Part shown: positions 1 to 7,798 of the stretch, one piece after another
Layout: the number at the start of each line of letters is the position of its first letter
How positions within the stretch are numbered: position 1 is the first letter of the stretch
Assembly: GCA_017442085.1 (NCBI GenBank)
Contig: JAFSAW010000070.1
Span: 1 to 46,958, forward strand
DNA from: Oscillospiraceae bacterium
GTDB lineage: Bacteria > Bacillota > Clostridia > Oscillospirales > Ruminococcaceae
DNA: 46,958 nt
Reading direction: 5' to 3'
The notes under the pieces: model-generated
What the model was told of the DNA's origin: nothing
The model's database searches: none
What the model saw: only the letters and a program-made list of their open reading frames with translations
Program-made: the position numbers and the translations under genes

Positions 1-1701
1 AGCAGCATTCCTGCCGACGGTGTGGTTGTTGAAGGTGAAACCCATATTGACGAAGCTGCAATAACAGGTGAAAGCATACCTGTGTTCAAAGAAAACGGAT
101 CTTCCGTAATTGCTGCAACCATAAACAAGGAAGGCTTTATCAAGGTCAAGGCAACAAAGGTGGGCAGCGACACCACCTTCAGCCAGATTATCGCCCTTGT
201 GGAAAACGCCTCCTCCACCAAAGCACCAATTGCAAAGCTCGCCGATAAAATTGCAGGTGTGTTTGTGCCGATAGTTATGACAATAGCACTTATTACCGCA
301 ATTGTATGGCTGGCACTTGGCTACAGCTTTGAATTTGCACTTTCCAATGCAATAAGCGTGCTGGTTATCAGCTGTCCGTGTGCCCTTGGCCTTGCAACCC
401 CTGTTGCAATTATGGTGGGCACAGGCAAAGGTGCCGAAAACGGTATTCTTATCAAAAGCGGCGAAGCCCTGGAAGTTGCCCACAAGGTTAAAACCGTGGT
501 GCTGGACAAAACAGGCACCATCACCGAAGGCAGGCCAAAGGTTACAGATATTTACCCAATCGGCACAGATAAAGACACTCTTTTACAGCTTGCCGCAAGC
601 ATAGAAGCAAAAAGTGAACATCCGCTGGCAGTGGCCATATGCGAGGAAGCCGCAGATAAAAAAATCAAGCCGACCGAAACAAACAGCTTTGAAGCAGTAT
701 CAGGCAAAGGTGTTGCCGCACAGATTGAAAAGGACAGATATCTTGCAGGCAATATACGCTTTATGAGCGAAAACAGCGTTGATATTTCAGCTGTTACTGA
801 CGTTGCCGACAGATTTTCCGACGATGGCAAAACACCGCTTATCTTTGCAGAAAACGGCACTGTAATTGGTGTTATAGCTGTTGCAGACACTGTAAAAGCC
901 AACAGCAAGGAAGCAATAAAAGACTTAACAGATATGGGCATTGATGTTATAATGCTTACAGGCGACAACAAAAAAACCGCCCGGGGCATAGGCAAGGACC
1001 TTGCCGTAAGCCGCATTATTGCAGAAGTTCTGCCGCAGGACAAAGAAAAGGTTGTAAGCGACCTGCAGAAAGACGGCAGCACTGTGGCAATGGTTGGTGA
1101 CGGCATAAACGATGCACCTGCCCTTGTGCGTGCCGATGTGGGCATTGCCATTGGCAACGGCACTGATGTGGCCATTGAAAGTGCAGATATCATTCTGATG
1201 CACAATGACCTGTACAGCGTTGTAACCGCAATAAAGCTCAGCAAGGCAGTTATCAAAAACATCAAGGAAAATCTGTTCTGGGCATTTTTCTACAACTGTC
1301 TGGGCATTCCGCTGGCGGCAGGTGTGTTCTATTTAAGCTTTGGCTGGAGCCTTAACCCGATGTTTGGTGCAGCCGCAATGAGTTTCAGCAGCCTGTTTGT
1401 TGTTACCAACGCACTGAGATTAAAATATTTTAAGGTTAAAAACCCTGATGATATTAAACCTGATGAAGAAATAAAAGAAGAAAAGGAGATTATAAAAATG
1501 ACAACACTTAAAGTAAACGGCATGATGTGCCCAATGTGCAAAAAACACGTTGAAGAAGCTCTCAACGCTTTTGAAGGCGTAGTTGCAGAAGTTAACCTTG
1601 AAGCAAAAGAAGCAAAAGTTAACCACCCTGACACAGTAACAGCACAGCAGCTTGCAGATGCAGTGACAAAAGCTGGCTATGAAGTTGTGGGAATTGAATA
1701 A
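1..1701 (+). CDS. copA: Copper-translocating P1B-type ATPase with C-terminal CopZ-like HMA domain (5' truncated by window edge)
   Basis: The reading frame is open from base 1, so the N-terminus lies outside the window. Visible in order are the end of the actuator domain with TGES (near base 64), a membrane helix with the CPC ion-binding motif (near 373), the DKTGT phosphorylation site (near 505), GDGINDAP (near 1096) and two last helices. This is the standard core of a heavy-metal exporter that pumps Cu(I) out of the cytoplasm. After an acidic, lysine-rich linker comes a 67-residue HMA domain with the metal motif MMCPMC. Most CopA proteins carry HMA domains at the N-terminus, so the C-terminal position is unusual. 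The HMA segment has its own ribosome binding site and ATG (see separate entry). Cu specificity is inferred from CPC. Confidence 0.93.
   Translation, partial: SSIPADGVVVEGETHIDEAAITGESIPVFKENGSSVIAATINKEGFIKVKATKVGSDTTFSQIIALVENASSTKAPIAKLADKIAGVFVPIVMTIALITAIVWLALGYSFEFALSNAISVLVISCPCALGLATPVAIMVGTGKGAENGILIKSGEALEVAHKVKTVVLDKTGTITEGRPKVTDIYPIGTDKDTLLQLAASIEAKSEHPLAVAICEEAADKKIKPTETNSFEAVSGKGVAAQIEKDRYLAGNIRFMSENSVDISAVTDVADRFSDDGKTPLIFAENGTVIGVIAVADTVKANSKEAIKDLTDMGIDVIMLTGDNKKTARGIGKDLAVSRIIAEVLPQDKEKVVSDLQKDGSTVAMVGDGINDAPALVRADVGIAIGNGTDVAIESADIILMHNDLYSVVTAIKLSKAVIKNIKENLFWAFFYNCLGIPLAAGVFYLSFGWSLNPMFGAAAMSFSSLFVVTNALRLKYFKVKNPDDIKPDEEIKEEKEIIKMTTLKVNGMMCPMCKKHVEEALNAFEGVVAEVNLEAKEAKVNHPDTVTAQQLADAVTKAGYEVVGIE
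1483..1701 (+). CDS. Possible internally initiated CopZ-like copper chaperone within copA frame
   Basis: Inside the copA frame an AAGGAG at 1483-1488 stands 9 bases before an ATG at 1498. The 67 residues from that ATG form one complete HMA fold with MMCPMC and a free-standing CopZ length. The preceding linker is low-complexity E/K/I, as if it were a former spacer read through. In many Firmicutes copZ is a separate gene just after copA. Two readings fit: a fusion that still makes free CopZ by internal initiation, or a relic of a recent stop-codon loss. The sequence shows the signal; use in the cell is inference. Confidence 0.5.
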   Translation, partial: KEIIKMTTLKVNGMMCPMCKKHVEEALNAFEGVVAEVNLEAKEAKVNHPDTVTAQQLADAVTKAGYEVVGIE

Positions 1702-1741
1702 TTTTTACCTGTTCAGCAAACTGATAATATCAGAACAACAG

Positions 1742-1773
1742 AAAAAGCTCCATCAATTGATGGAGCTTTTTAA
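1742..1773. terminator. Bidirectional intrinsic terminator
   Basis: The stem AAAAAGCTCCATC is mirrored around a short loop and ends in T on both strands. It lies between the convergent copA and flavodiiron genes and can serve both. Confidence 0.85.
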
Positions 1774-1786
1774 TTTGCATTGACAA

Positions 1787-3094
1787 TTATTCAATTTCTT
1801 CAAAAACTTCTGCGCCAAGCTGACAGATTGGGCAGATAAAATCTTCAGGCAGCTCTGCGCCTTCATAAATATAGCCGCAAACAGAGCATTCAAAGCGTCT
1901 TGCTGCGCCCTGTGGTTCTTCTTCCACAGTTTCTGCCGCACCTGTGCAGAGTTCTTTTGCAAGTGCTTTAAGCTGTGCTGTGCTTTCTTCATTAAGCGCA
2001 GACATAATTTTTACTGTGTTTTCTGCAAATGCAAGGTTCTTGCTTTTTTCAAACATACCTTTCATAATCTTTGTTGCAACAGGTGCCCAGCTGCCGTTTT
2101 CCATAAATGCAACTGTACGGTTGGAATAGTTGCGTTCTGTAAGATGATCGATAAACTGACGCATAAACGGGAATATATCAGCATTGTAGGTTGTTGTTGC
2201 AAGCACAAGCTTGGAATAGCGGAACGCATCTTCCACAGCTTCTGCCCAGTCACAGCGTGCAAGGTCGTTGATAACAACCTTTGGACAACCGTTTGCCTTA
2301 AGTTCTTCCGCAAGCTGCATAACAGCTTTTTTTGTATTGCCGTATATTGATGTGTAAGTGATAACAACGCCTTCTTCTTCCGGCTGATAGCTGGACCAGA
2401 TATCATAAAGATTGATGTAGTAACCAAGGTTTTCTGTGAGAACAGGGCCGTGGAGTGCGCAGATTTTTTCGATATCCATCTTTGCAGCCTTGCGCAGAAC
2501 AGCCTGCACCTGAGAGCCGTATTTGCCAACGATACCGATGTAGTATCTTCTTGCTTCGCATGCCCAGTCTTCTTCCACATCAAGTGCACCGAATTTGCCG
2601 AATGCGTCTGCAGAGAACAGCACCTTGTCTGTGCTGTCGTATGTCATAATAACTTCTGGCCAGTGCACCATTGGTGCTGTGATAAAGTTGAGCTCGTGCT
2701 TGCCGAGGGAAAGCTTGCTGCCTTCGTTTACCACAACCTGTTTTTCTGCAAAATCTGTGCCGAAAAAGTTTTTCATCATAGCAAAAGCCTTGGAAGAAGC
2801 AACAATTTTTGCTTCTGGATAAGCCTTTGCAAAATCAAAAATACTTGCAGAATGGTCAGGCTCCATATGCTGAACAACAAGATAATCAAGGTTTCTGCCG
2901 TCAAGCTGTGCAGCAATATTGTTCAGCCATTCCTGTGTAAAGTTGGCATCAACAGAGTCCATAACTGCTGTTTTTTCGTCCATAATCAAATAGGAATTGT
3001 ATGCCATACCGTTTGGCACAACGTACTGACCTTCAAAAAGGTCAATTTTGTGGTCGTTAACACCAATATATCTGATATCATCTGTAATATACAT
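1787..3094 (-). CDS. fprA: Flavodiiron protein (NO/O2 reductase) with C-terminal rubredoxin-like domain
   Basis: The N-terminal half is a metallo-beta-lactamase-like diiron domain with H76-x-E78-x-D80-H81. From about residue 250 a flavodoxin domain begins (TYTSIYGNT, the FMN phosphate loop). The last 37 residues hold two CxxC pairs (C403/C406, C421/C424) of a short rubredoxin-like domain; the 14-residue gap between the pairs is shorter than in classical rubredoxin and resembles the rubrerythrin tail. Family members reduce O2 or NO to harmless products in the cytoplasm of anaerobes; the fused rubredoxin supplies electrons. An AGGA ribosome binding site precedes the ATG. It is divergent from a Crp/Fnr regulator and probably controlled by it. 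Confidence 0.95.
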   Translation of the reverse strand: MYITDDIRYIGVNDHKIDLFEGQYVVPNGMAYNSYLIMDEKTAVMDSVDANFTQEWLNNIAAQLDGRNLDYLVVQHMEPDHSASIFDFAKAYPEAKIVASSKAFAMMKNFFGTDFAEKQVVVNEGSKLSLGKHELNFITAPMVHWPEVIMTYDSTDKVLFSADAFGKFGALDVEEDWACEARRYYIGIVGKYGSQVQAVLRKAAKMDIEKICALHGPVLTENLGYYINLYDIWSSYQPEEEGVVITYTSIYGNTKKAVMQLAEELKANGCPKVVINDLARCDWAEAVEDAFRYSKLVLATTTYNADIFPFMRQFIDHLTERNYSNRTVAFMENGSWAPVATKIMKGMFEKSKNLAFAENTVKIMSALNEESTAQLKALAKELCTGAAETVEEEPQGAARRFECSVCGYIYEGAELPEDFICPICQLGAEVFEEIE

Positions 3095-3124
3095 TTTTAC
3101 GTCCTCGCTTTGTGTATTTGCAAT

Positions 3125-3143
3125 TTATATCCAATTGATATAA
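3125..3143. promoter_or_regulatory. Perfect 7-bp inverted repeat in the flavodiiron gene leader (candidate operator)
   Basis: TTATATC and GATATAA flank a 5-base spacer, about 7 to 25 bases downstream of the predicted start of transcription. Size and place fit a repressor operator, but the arms are AT-rich and a chance match is possible. Confidence 0.45.
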
Positions 3144-3156
3144 TTTTAACGTTACA

Positions 3157-3185
3157 ATTATACCATTTAATTGATTTTGTGTCTA
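3157..3185 (-). promoter_or_regulatory. Predicted sigma-A promoter of the flavodiiron gene
   Basis: Read on the minus strand: -35 TAGACA (3180-3185), 17-base spacer, -10 TATAAT (3157-3162). It overlaps the divergent promoter of the Crp/Fnr gene. Confidence 0.7.
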
Positions 3186-3199
3186 TATTGTAATATAAT
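3171..3199 (+). promoter_or_regulatory. Predicted sigma-A promoter of the Crp/Fnr regulator
   Basis: -35 TTGATT (3171-3176), 17-base spacer, -10 TATAAT (3194-3199). The -35 region lies between the elements of the opposing promoter, so the two polymerases would compete. Confidence 0.7.
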
Positions 3200-3213
3200 A
3201 ATTTTATAAAGTA

Positions 3214-3229
3214 TGTTGTTTTTACAACA
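3214..3229. promoter_or_regulatory. Perfect 6-4-6 inverted repeat before the Crp/Fnr start (candidate autoregulatory operator)
   Basis: TGTTGT, four T, ACAACA: 16 bp, the usual footprint of a Crp/Fnr dimer. It lies downstream of the predicted -10 and abuts the ribosome binding site AAAGGTG, so binding or RNA folding could block expression. Confidence 0.5.
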
Positions 3230-3240
3230 AAGGTGATGGT

Positions 3241-3900
3241 ATGAAAAACTATATTTCCGTTATGAAATCAGCCGATATCTTTATGGATGTATCGGAAAAT
3301 GAAATTGAAGCCATGCTTGACTGTATGCAGGCAAAAACTGCAGATTACCGCAAAGGTGAATATGTCTTCCGTCAGGGTGAAAACATAAAAAGCATCGCCC
3401 TTTTGCTCAAGGGCAAAATTCATATTCAGCAGGATGACTACTGGGGCAACCGCAGCATAATAAATGTTATCAGTCAGGGCGAAATGTTTGGCGAATCATA
3501 CGCCTTACAGCACAGCGAACCGTTTTTAAACGATGCCGTTGCTGTTGAGGACAGCACAATTGTATTTTTTGATATCAGCCGTATGCTTACCGTCTGCTCT
3601 GCTGCCTGCAAATTTCATTCGAAGGTTATCCGCAATCTCTTTACTGTAATTTCGCAGAAAAACCGCATTCTTGTGCAGAAACTTGGCCATATGTCCCGCC
3701 GCAGCACCCGGGAAAAGCTTATCAGCTATCTTTCCGCAGAAGCCAGACGCCACGGCAGCGGCAGTTTTGCCATCCCCTTTAACCGTCAGCAGCTTGCAGA
3801 TTTTTTGTCAGTAGACCGCAGTGCCATGTCAAACGAGCTTTGCAAAATGCGTGACGAAGGGCTTTTATCCTTTAACAAAAACCAATTTACCCTTTTATAG
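3241..3900 (+). CDS. Crp/Fnr family transcriptional regulator
   Basis: A 219-residue protein of normal family length. Residues about 10-120 match the cyclic-nucleotide-binding beta-roll (for example RKGEYVFRQGE), then a dimer helix, and a winged helix-turn-helix at about 175-205 (QQLADFLSVDRSAMSNEL). I see no N-terminal four-cysteine cluster, so it is not a classical Fe-S Fnr. The signal it senses is unknown; divergence from a flavodiiron gene suggests redox, O2 or NO stress. The ATG has AAAGGTGA upstream. The RelA/SpoT-domain gene starts 13 bases after its stop, so the two are probably one transcript. Confidence 0.93.
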   Translation: MKNYISVMKSADIFMDVSENEIEAMLDCMQAKTADYRKGEYVFRQGENIKSIALLLKGKIHIQQDDYWGNRSIINVISQGEMFGESYALQHSEPFLNDAVAVEDSTIVFFDISRMLTVCSAACKFHSKVIRNLFTVISQKNRILVQKLGHMSRRSTREKLISYLSAEARRHGSGSFAIPFNRQQLADFLSVDRSAMSNELCKMRDEGLLSFNKNQFTLL

Positions 3901-3913
3901 CAGAGGTGATTTT

Positions 3914-4690
3914 ATGATAGACAAAAAAGAATTTCTTTCTCTTTGCAACATAACCGAAGATTCTCTTAACAGTGCCAATATTCTGTGGGAAGATCTGGAA
4001 AAAATTGCCGCAGAATATGAAAAGCTGGAACCTGTTATGCACGATATCAGCAAAGACTTTATTGACGAATATCTTTATGATATCAACAAGGCAGGCATAC
4101 ACTCTTACCGTTACCGTGTAAAAGACGCAGGGCATCTGCTGGAAAAAGTTATCCGCAAAAAAAGAGAAAATCCTGAAAAGTTTGAAGACCTTGACCACAC
4201 AAATTTCCACAAATTTGTCACCGACCTTATCGGTATCCGTGTATTTTTTCTTTACCGTGAAGACTGGGTGCATTTTCACAGATATATAACATCCATATTT
4301 GAAAATAACCCCGAAATATACGTTTACGACCGTCTTGAAGATTTTGACGAAAACCCCAACCATTACTACATTGCCGAAAGGCCAAAGGTATACAAGCGTT
4401 CAGGCGATACCAGAATATACGATTCCAGGGAAATTGATATAATCTCCGGCGGTGTTTACCGCTCTCTGCATTACATCATCAAATACAAGGGTTATTATAT
4501 CGAAGTTCAGGGCAGAACACTTTTTGAAGAAGGCTGGAGCGAAATTGACCACGATATAGTTTATCCTTATTACAAAGATGACGAAATGCTTACCGACTTT
4601 TCCAAGCTGCTGAGCCGTCTTACAGGTATGGCTGATGAAATGAGCAGCTATTTCCGCAGGATAAAGCAGAACAAAGAAGACGAAAAATAA
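3914..4690 (+). CDS. RelA/SpoT-domain protein (small alarmone synthetase-like)
   Basis: 258 residues. The start is the ATG at 3914 with AGAGGTGA upstream; a longer frame exists but would overlap the previous gene. The protein is a single RelA_SpoT synthetase-like fold: the R-x-K region (YRVKDAGHLLEK), DLIGIRVFF, the substrate loop GGVYRSLHYI and EVQGRTLFEEGWSEIDHDI. No HD hydrolase or regulatory C-terminal domain is present. Family members transfer pyrophosphate from ATP to GTP/GDP, giving (p)ppGpp; activity here is inferred. The usual QIRT is QGRT. Coupling with a Crp/Fnr gene suggests expression under a specific stress. Confidence 0.88.
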   Translation: MIDKKEFLSLCNITEDSLNSANILWEDLEKIAAEYEKLEPVMHDISKDFIDEYLYDINKAGIHSYRYRVKDAGHLLEKVIRKKRENPEKFEDLDHTNFHKFVTDLIGIRVFFLYREDWVHFHRYITSIFENNPEIYVYDRLEDFDENPNHYYIAERPKVYKRSGDTRIYDSREIDIISGGVYRSLHYIIKYKGYYIEVQGRTLFEEGWSEIDHDIVYPYYKDDEMLTDFSKLLSRLTGMADEMSSYFRRIKQNKEDEK

Positions 4691-4698
4691 CAAAACAG

Positions 4699-4736
4699 AA
4701 ACTGCCGTACGGTGAAAACCATACGGCAGTTTTTTA
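4699..4736 (+). terminator. Intrinsic terminator
   Basis: Stem ACTGCCGTACGG paired with CCATACGGCAGT, followed by six T. It ends the Crp/Fnr-RelA/SpoT transcript. Confidence 0.88.
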
Positions 4737-4763
4737 TTTGGTCTGATTGTATTTTCTGATATA

Positions 4764-6128
4764 TTAAAGGAAAATATATTTAAGCACAAACAGCACAGCA
4801 AGAACATACATAAGCGGTGTAACTTTTTTTGCTTTTCCTGTTGCAGCCTGCAGCACCACATAAGAGATAACGCCAAGGCAGATACCTTCGGAAATGCTGT
4901 AGAACAGTGGCATTGCAAGGATACACAGATATGCCGGAATTGCTTCCACAAGATTGTCGGCTTCAAATTTGATTTCCACAACTGTTTCAAACATCAGGAA
5001 GCCTACAAAGATAAGTGCAGGTGCTGTTGCAAAGGATGGAATGGATGTAAACAAAGGTGAAAACAAAGTTGCAAGCAGGAACAGCACGCCTGTTGTGAGA
5101 GCTGTAAGACCTGTGCGGCCGCCGGCAGCAACACCTGCAGAAGATTCTACAAATGTTGTAACTGTGGATGTGCCAAGCACTGCGCCTGCGCTGGTTGCAA
5201 CAGCGTCAGAGATAAGTGCAGGTTTTACATTTGGCAGATGACCTTCTTCGTCCAGCATGTCAGCCTTTGTTGCCACACCGATAAGTGTGCCCAGAGTATC
5301 AAACAGGTCAACAAAAAGGAAGGAGAACACAATAACAATAAAGTTAAAGATGCCGACAGCACTGAAATCGAATTTGAAACACTGACCGAATGTTTTGCCC
5401 AATGCAGAGAAATCTGCGCTCATAATACCTGCCGGGAAAAGGCTGTAAGCACCCATTTCAGGATTTGGCACATAAATACCTGCAAGCTGGCAAACCATGC
5501 CAAGACCCCATGTTACAACAATGCCTATAAGAATTGCACCTCTTACATTTTTGATGTAAAGAACTGCTGTGATAAGCAGACCGATAACGGCAAGCAGTGC
5601 ACAGATGCCTTTTGTGCTGAAGTTTTCGGTAAAGCTTGTGATTGTAACCAGAGTGGAAGAATCCACCGCAAGACCTGCATTCTGCAGACCAATAAATGCA
5701 ATAAACAGGCCTATACCTACCGAAACACCCTTTTTAAGTGTAAGCGGAATTGCATTGAAAATTGCTTCGCGCACATTTGTGAGAGACATGATAATAAAGA
5801 TAATGCCCTCCACAAATACTGCAAAAAGCGCTACCTGCCAGGAAATGCCCTGACCAAGAACAACTGTATACGCAAGATAAGCGTTAAGCCCCATACCGGC
5901 AGAAAGTGCAAACGGCAGATTTGCCATAAATGCCATACACATTGTACCGATAAAAGAAGCCAGACAGGTTGCAATAAGCACAGCATTTGCATCCATGCCT
6001 GCATCACTGAGGATACTTGGGTTAACCGCAAGGATATATGCCATTGTCATAAAGGTGGTAATACCTGCAGCAACTTCAGTTTTTACAGTTGTATTGTTTT
6101 CTTTTAATCTGAAAAACTTTTCAAACAT
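4764..6128 (-). CDS. NCS2 family purine permease (AzgA/PbuG-type)
   Basis: 454 residues, starting at the ATG at 6128 (MFEKFFRLKENN) with GAAAGGG upstream; a longer frame lacks such a site. The N-terminal motif ITTFMTMAYILAVNP and the later SADFSALG and FVESSAGVAAGGRTGL blocks are typical of the COG2252 hypoxanthine/guanine/adenine permeases with 12-14 membrane helices. It imports purine bases with protons for salvage. The leader holds a bulged hairpin (6152-6175), but no purine-riboswitch core or PurR box is visible, so its control is unclear. Confidence 0.92.
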   Translation of the reverse strand: MFEKFFRLKENNTTVKTEVAAGITTFMTMAYILAVNPSILSDAGMDANAVLIATCLASFIGTMCMAFMANLPFALSAGMGLNAYLAYTVVLGQGISWQVALFAVFVEGIIFIIMSLTNVREAIFNAIPLTLKKGVSVGIGLFIAFIGLQNAGLAVDSSTLVTITSFTENFSTKGICALLAVIGLLITAVLYIKNVRGAILIGIVVTWGLGMVCQLAGIYVPNPEMGAYSLFPAGIMSADFSALGKTFGQCFKFDFSAVGIFNFIVIVFSFLFVDLFDTLGTLIGVATKADMLDEEGHLPNVKPALISDAVATSAGAVLGTSTVTTFVESSAGVAAGGRTGLTALTTGVLFLLATLFSPLFTSIPSFATAPALIFVGFLMFETVVEIKFEADNLVEAIPAYLCILAMPLFYSISEGICLGVISYVVLQAATGKAKKVTPLMYVLAVLFVLKYIFL

Positions 6129-6257
6129 AATTTTTCCCTTTCTTAAATTATCAGTATGATAAAACATCATCACTGTGATATTTTCAGTTTATCACCAAAC
6201 CATTTTTGTGTCCATAATAAAACCTTAATATGATTAAAATGTCTATAAATACACAGT

Positions 6258-6290
6258 AAAAAAGTGCATCGGAATCAACCAATGCACTTT
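6258..6290 (-). terminator. Intrinsic terminator of the Ca/Na antiporter gene
   Basis: AAAGTGCAT and ATGCACTTT form a 9-bp stem; on the minus strand six T follow. Confidence 0.85.
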
Positions 6291-6307
6291 CTGACAACTG
6301 ATAAATT

Positions 6308-7231
6308 TTAAAGCAGATAGAACAGATACCCTGCATATGCTGCAAGCATTACAAAACCGCTCCATCTTGGAATGCTTTGTTTGAATTTTGCAACAGCAAA
6401 GATAAACAGAGTGATTACAACAGCAATTATTGCATCGATAATGAATGCTGATGCAAACGGCACAGGGATAATCAAAGCGGATATACCGATAACAAAAAGA
6501 ATGTTAAACAGGTTGCTGCCCACAATGTTGCCAACTGCAATATCTGCATTGCCCTTTATTGCTGCCGCCACTGATGTGAAAAGCTCTGGCAGGGATGTGC
6601 CCAATGCCACAATTGTAAGACCGATTGTACGTTCGGACATGCCGAGAATTCTTGCAATTTCCGTTGCCGCATCAACTGCAAAGTTACTGCCCATAACAAT
6701 AAGCCCCATACCGATAATAAGCAGCGGTATGGCCTTTGACATAGACATTGTTGTTATTTCTTCCTCTTCAACCTGAGCAGAATATTTTATTGTACGGCTG
6801 ATGAGATAACCTATATATCCTGCAAAGCAAAGGATAAGGATGATACCGTCAATAAAGCTTATTGTGCCGTTCAGGCCCAAAACAAGCAGCAGAACGGATA
6901 TAACCGTAAGAAACGGCAGGTCAACCTTTATTGTGGATTTTGTAACTGTCAGCGGAACAATTGCTGCAGACAGGCCAAGAATAACCAGAATATTCATGAT
7001 ATTGCTGCCAACAATGTTGCCCACTGTTATATCTGCAGCGCCCTGAAATGCGGATGTTATACTTACTGCTGCTTCAGGGGCACTTGTGCCCATGGCAACA
7101 ATTGTAAGACCTATGATGATAGGCGGTATATGAAATCTGTCCGCAATACAAACAGCACCGCCAACAAACCAGTCGGCACCTTTAACCAGCATTGCAAAGC
7201 CGATTGCAAGCAGAATAAGCTGAAAAATCAT
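6308..7231 (-). CDS. yrbG: K+-independent calcium/sodium antiporter (YrbG/CaxA family)
   Basis: 307 residues with about ten membrane helices in two inverted halves. Each half carries the alpha-repeat of the family: GTSAPEAAVS near residue 49 and GTSLPELFTS near 210, both followed by a GNIVGSN block. These acid and serine residues form the cation site that exchanges Ca2+ for Na+ or H+. The hydrophilic loop in the middle is short, as in bacterial members. GGGGGAAG lies before the ATG. It stands alone between a terminator and the first tRNA-Leu element. Confidence 0.92.
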   Translation of the reverse strand: MIFQLILLAIGFAMLVKGADWFVGGAVCIADRFHIPPIIIGLTIVAMGTSAPEAAVSITSAFQGAADITVGNIVGSNIMNILVILGLSAAIVPLTVTKSTIKVDLPFLTVISVLLLVLGLNGTISFIDGIILILCFAGYIGYLISRTIKYSAQVEEEEITTMSMSKAIPLLIIGMGLIVMGSNFAVDAATEIARILGMSERTIGLTIVALGTSLPELFTSVAAAIKGNADIAVGNIVGSNLFNILFVIGISALIIPVPFASAFIIDAIIAVVITLFIFAVAKFKQSIPRWSGFVMLAAYAGYLFYLL

Positions 7232-7295
7232 TTTCTTCCCCCATAAATATCTGTTTTTAATATATCTATATTATAGTTTTTTACATAACATTTAA

Positions 7296-7325
7296 AAAAG
7301 TTTCAATCTTTCGACTGAAACTTTC
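7296..7325. terminator. Terminator-like hairpin at the left end of the first tRNA-Leu element
   Basis: AAAGTTTCA and TGAAACTTT pair around TCTTTCGAC. The sequence resembles the terminator that follows the second tRNA-Leu gene, so it may mark an element boundary or end tRNA transcription. Confidence 0.5.
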
Positions 7326-7367
7326 TGCCACTGATAGTCGCAAGCTAAAACCCTTTAAATTACAGCA

Positions 7368-7470
7368 GGCACGGCGCATGCCATGTGCCGCTTTCATCTG
7401 AGGGGGTGACAGTTAAATTTTCATCGCTGTGGCGTGGAAATTTAACGTCAAGAGTGGGATAATCCCCCTA
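7368..7470 (-). repeat. tRNA-Leu-linked structured element, copy 1
   Basis: Stem 1 is GGCAC/GTGCC (7368-7372, 7385-7389) with a GGCGCATGCCAT loop. Stem 2 is GTTAAATTT/AAATTTAAC (7412-7420, 7438-7446), framed by GGGGGTGACA and GTCAAGAG, and the element closes with CCCCC. Copies 2 (9353-9450) and 3 (21656-21756) keep loops and frames but have different, still paired, stems. The strand is given relative to the tRNA; its true polarity is unknown. Confidence 0.7.
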
Positions 7471-7494
7471 TGAAAAAAGGTCTCACAGAAAAAT

Positions 7495-7526
7495 AAAAAG
7501 TCCCGACTGATTTAGCCGAGACCTTT
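7495..7526 (-). terminator. Terminator of tRNA-Leu(GAG) copy 1
   Basis: AAAAGGTCTCGG pairs imperfectly with GTCGGGACTTTTT on the minus strand directly after the encoded CCA end. Confidence 0.75.
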
Positions 7527-7613
7527 TGGTGCGGATGACAAGACTTGAACTTGCACGATATTGCTACCACTAGCCCCTCAAGCTAGCGTGTCTGCCGATT
7601 CCACCACATCCGC
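7527..7613 (-). tRNA. tRNA-Leu(GAG), copy 1
   Basis: 87 bases with a long variable arm. The acceptor arms GCGGATG/CATCCGC pair fully, and 3' CCA is encoded. The anticodon stem CTAGC/GCTAG holds the loop TTGAGGG, so the anticodon is GAG. It is identical to the copy at 9567-9653. It reads CTC and CTT codons. Confidence 0.97.
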
Positions 7614-7643
7614 AAACTTGTGTGCTCTTTCGAGCGCTCAATT

Positions 7644-7672
7644 ATAATACCACAAGTTTTTTCAAAATGCAA
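7644..7672 (-). promoter_or_regulatory. Promoter of tRNA-Leu(GAG) copy 1
   Basis: Minus strand: TTGCAT (7667-7672), 17 bases, TATTAT (7644-7649). The -10 lies inside a 9-bp dyad AAACTTGTG/CACAAGTTT (7614-7622, 7651-7659), also present at copy 2. Confidence 0.65.
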
Positions 7673-7798
7673 CAGTTTTTTTGATTTTTTTTAAAATTTT
7701 TTCTGTTTTGTTATTTTTCACTTAATTGACAGCACATTATATGACATATATAATTAAATTATTAATTATTATTTCAAATAAAGGAGTTTGCAAAACCT

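Noticed and set aside
5238-6107. 289-codon plus-strand frame opposite the purine permease
   Set aside because: Cys/Lys/His-rich composition and full overlap with a clear NCS2 gene show it is not a gene.
6129-6257. Purine riboswitch upstream of the NCS2 permease
   Set aside because: The conserved junction bases and loop-loop motifs of the purine aptamer are not there; only a bulged hairpin is seen.
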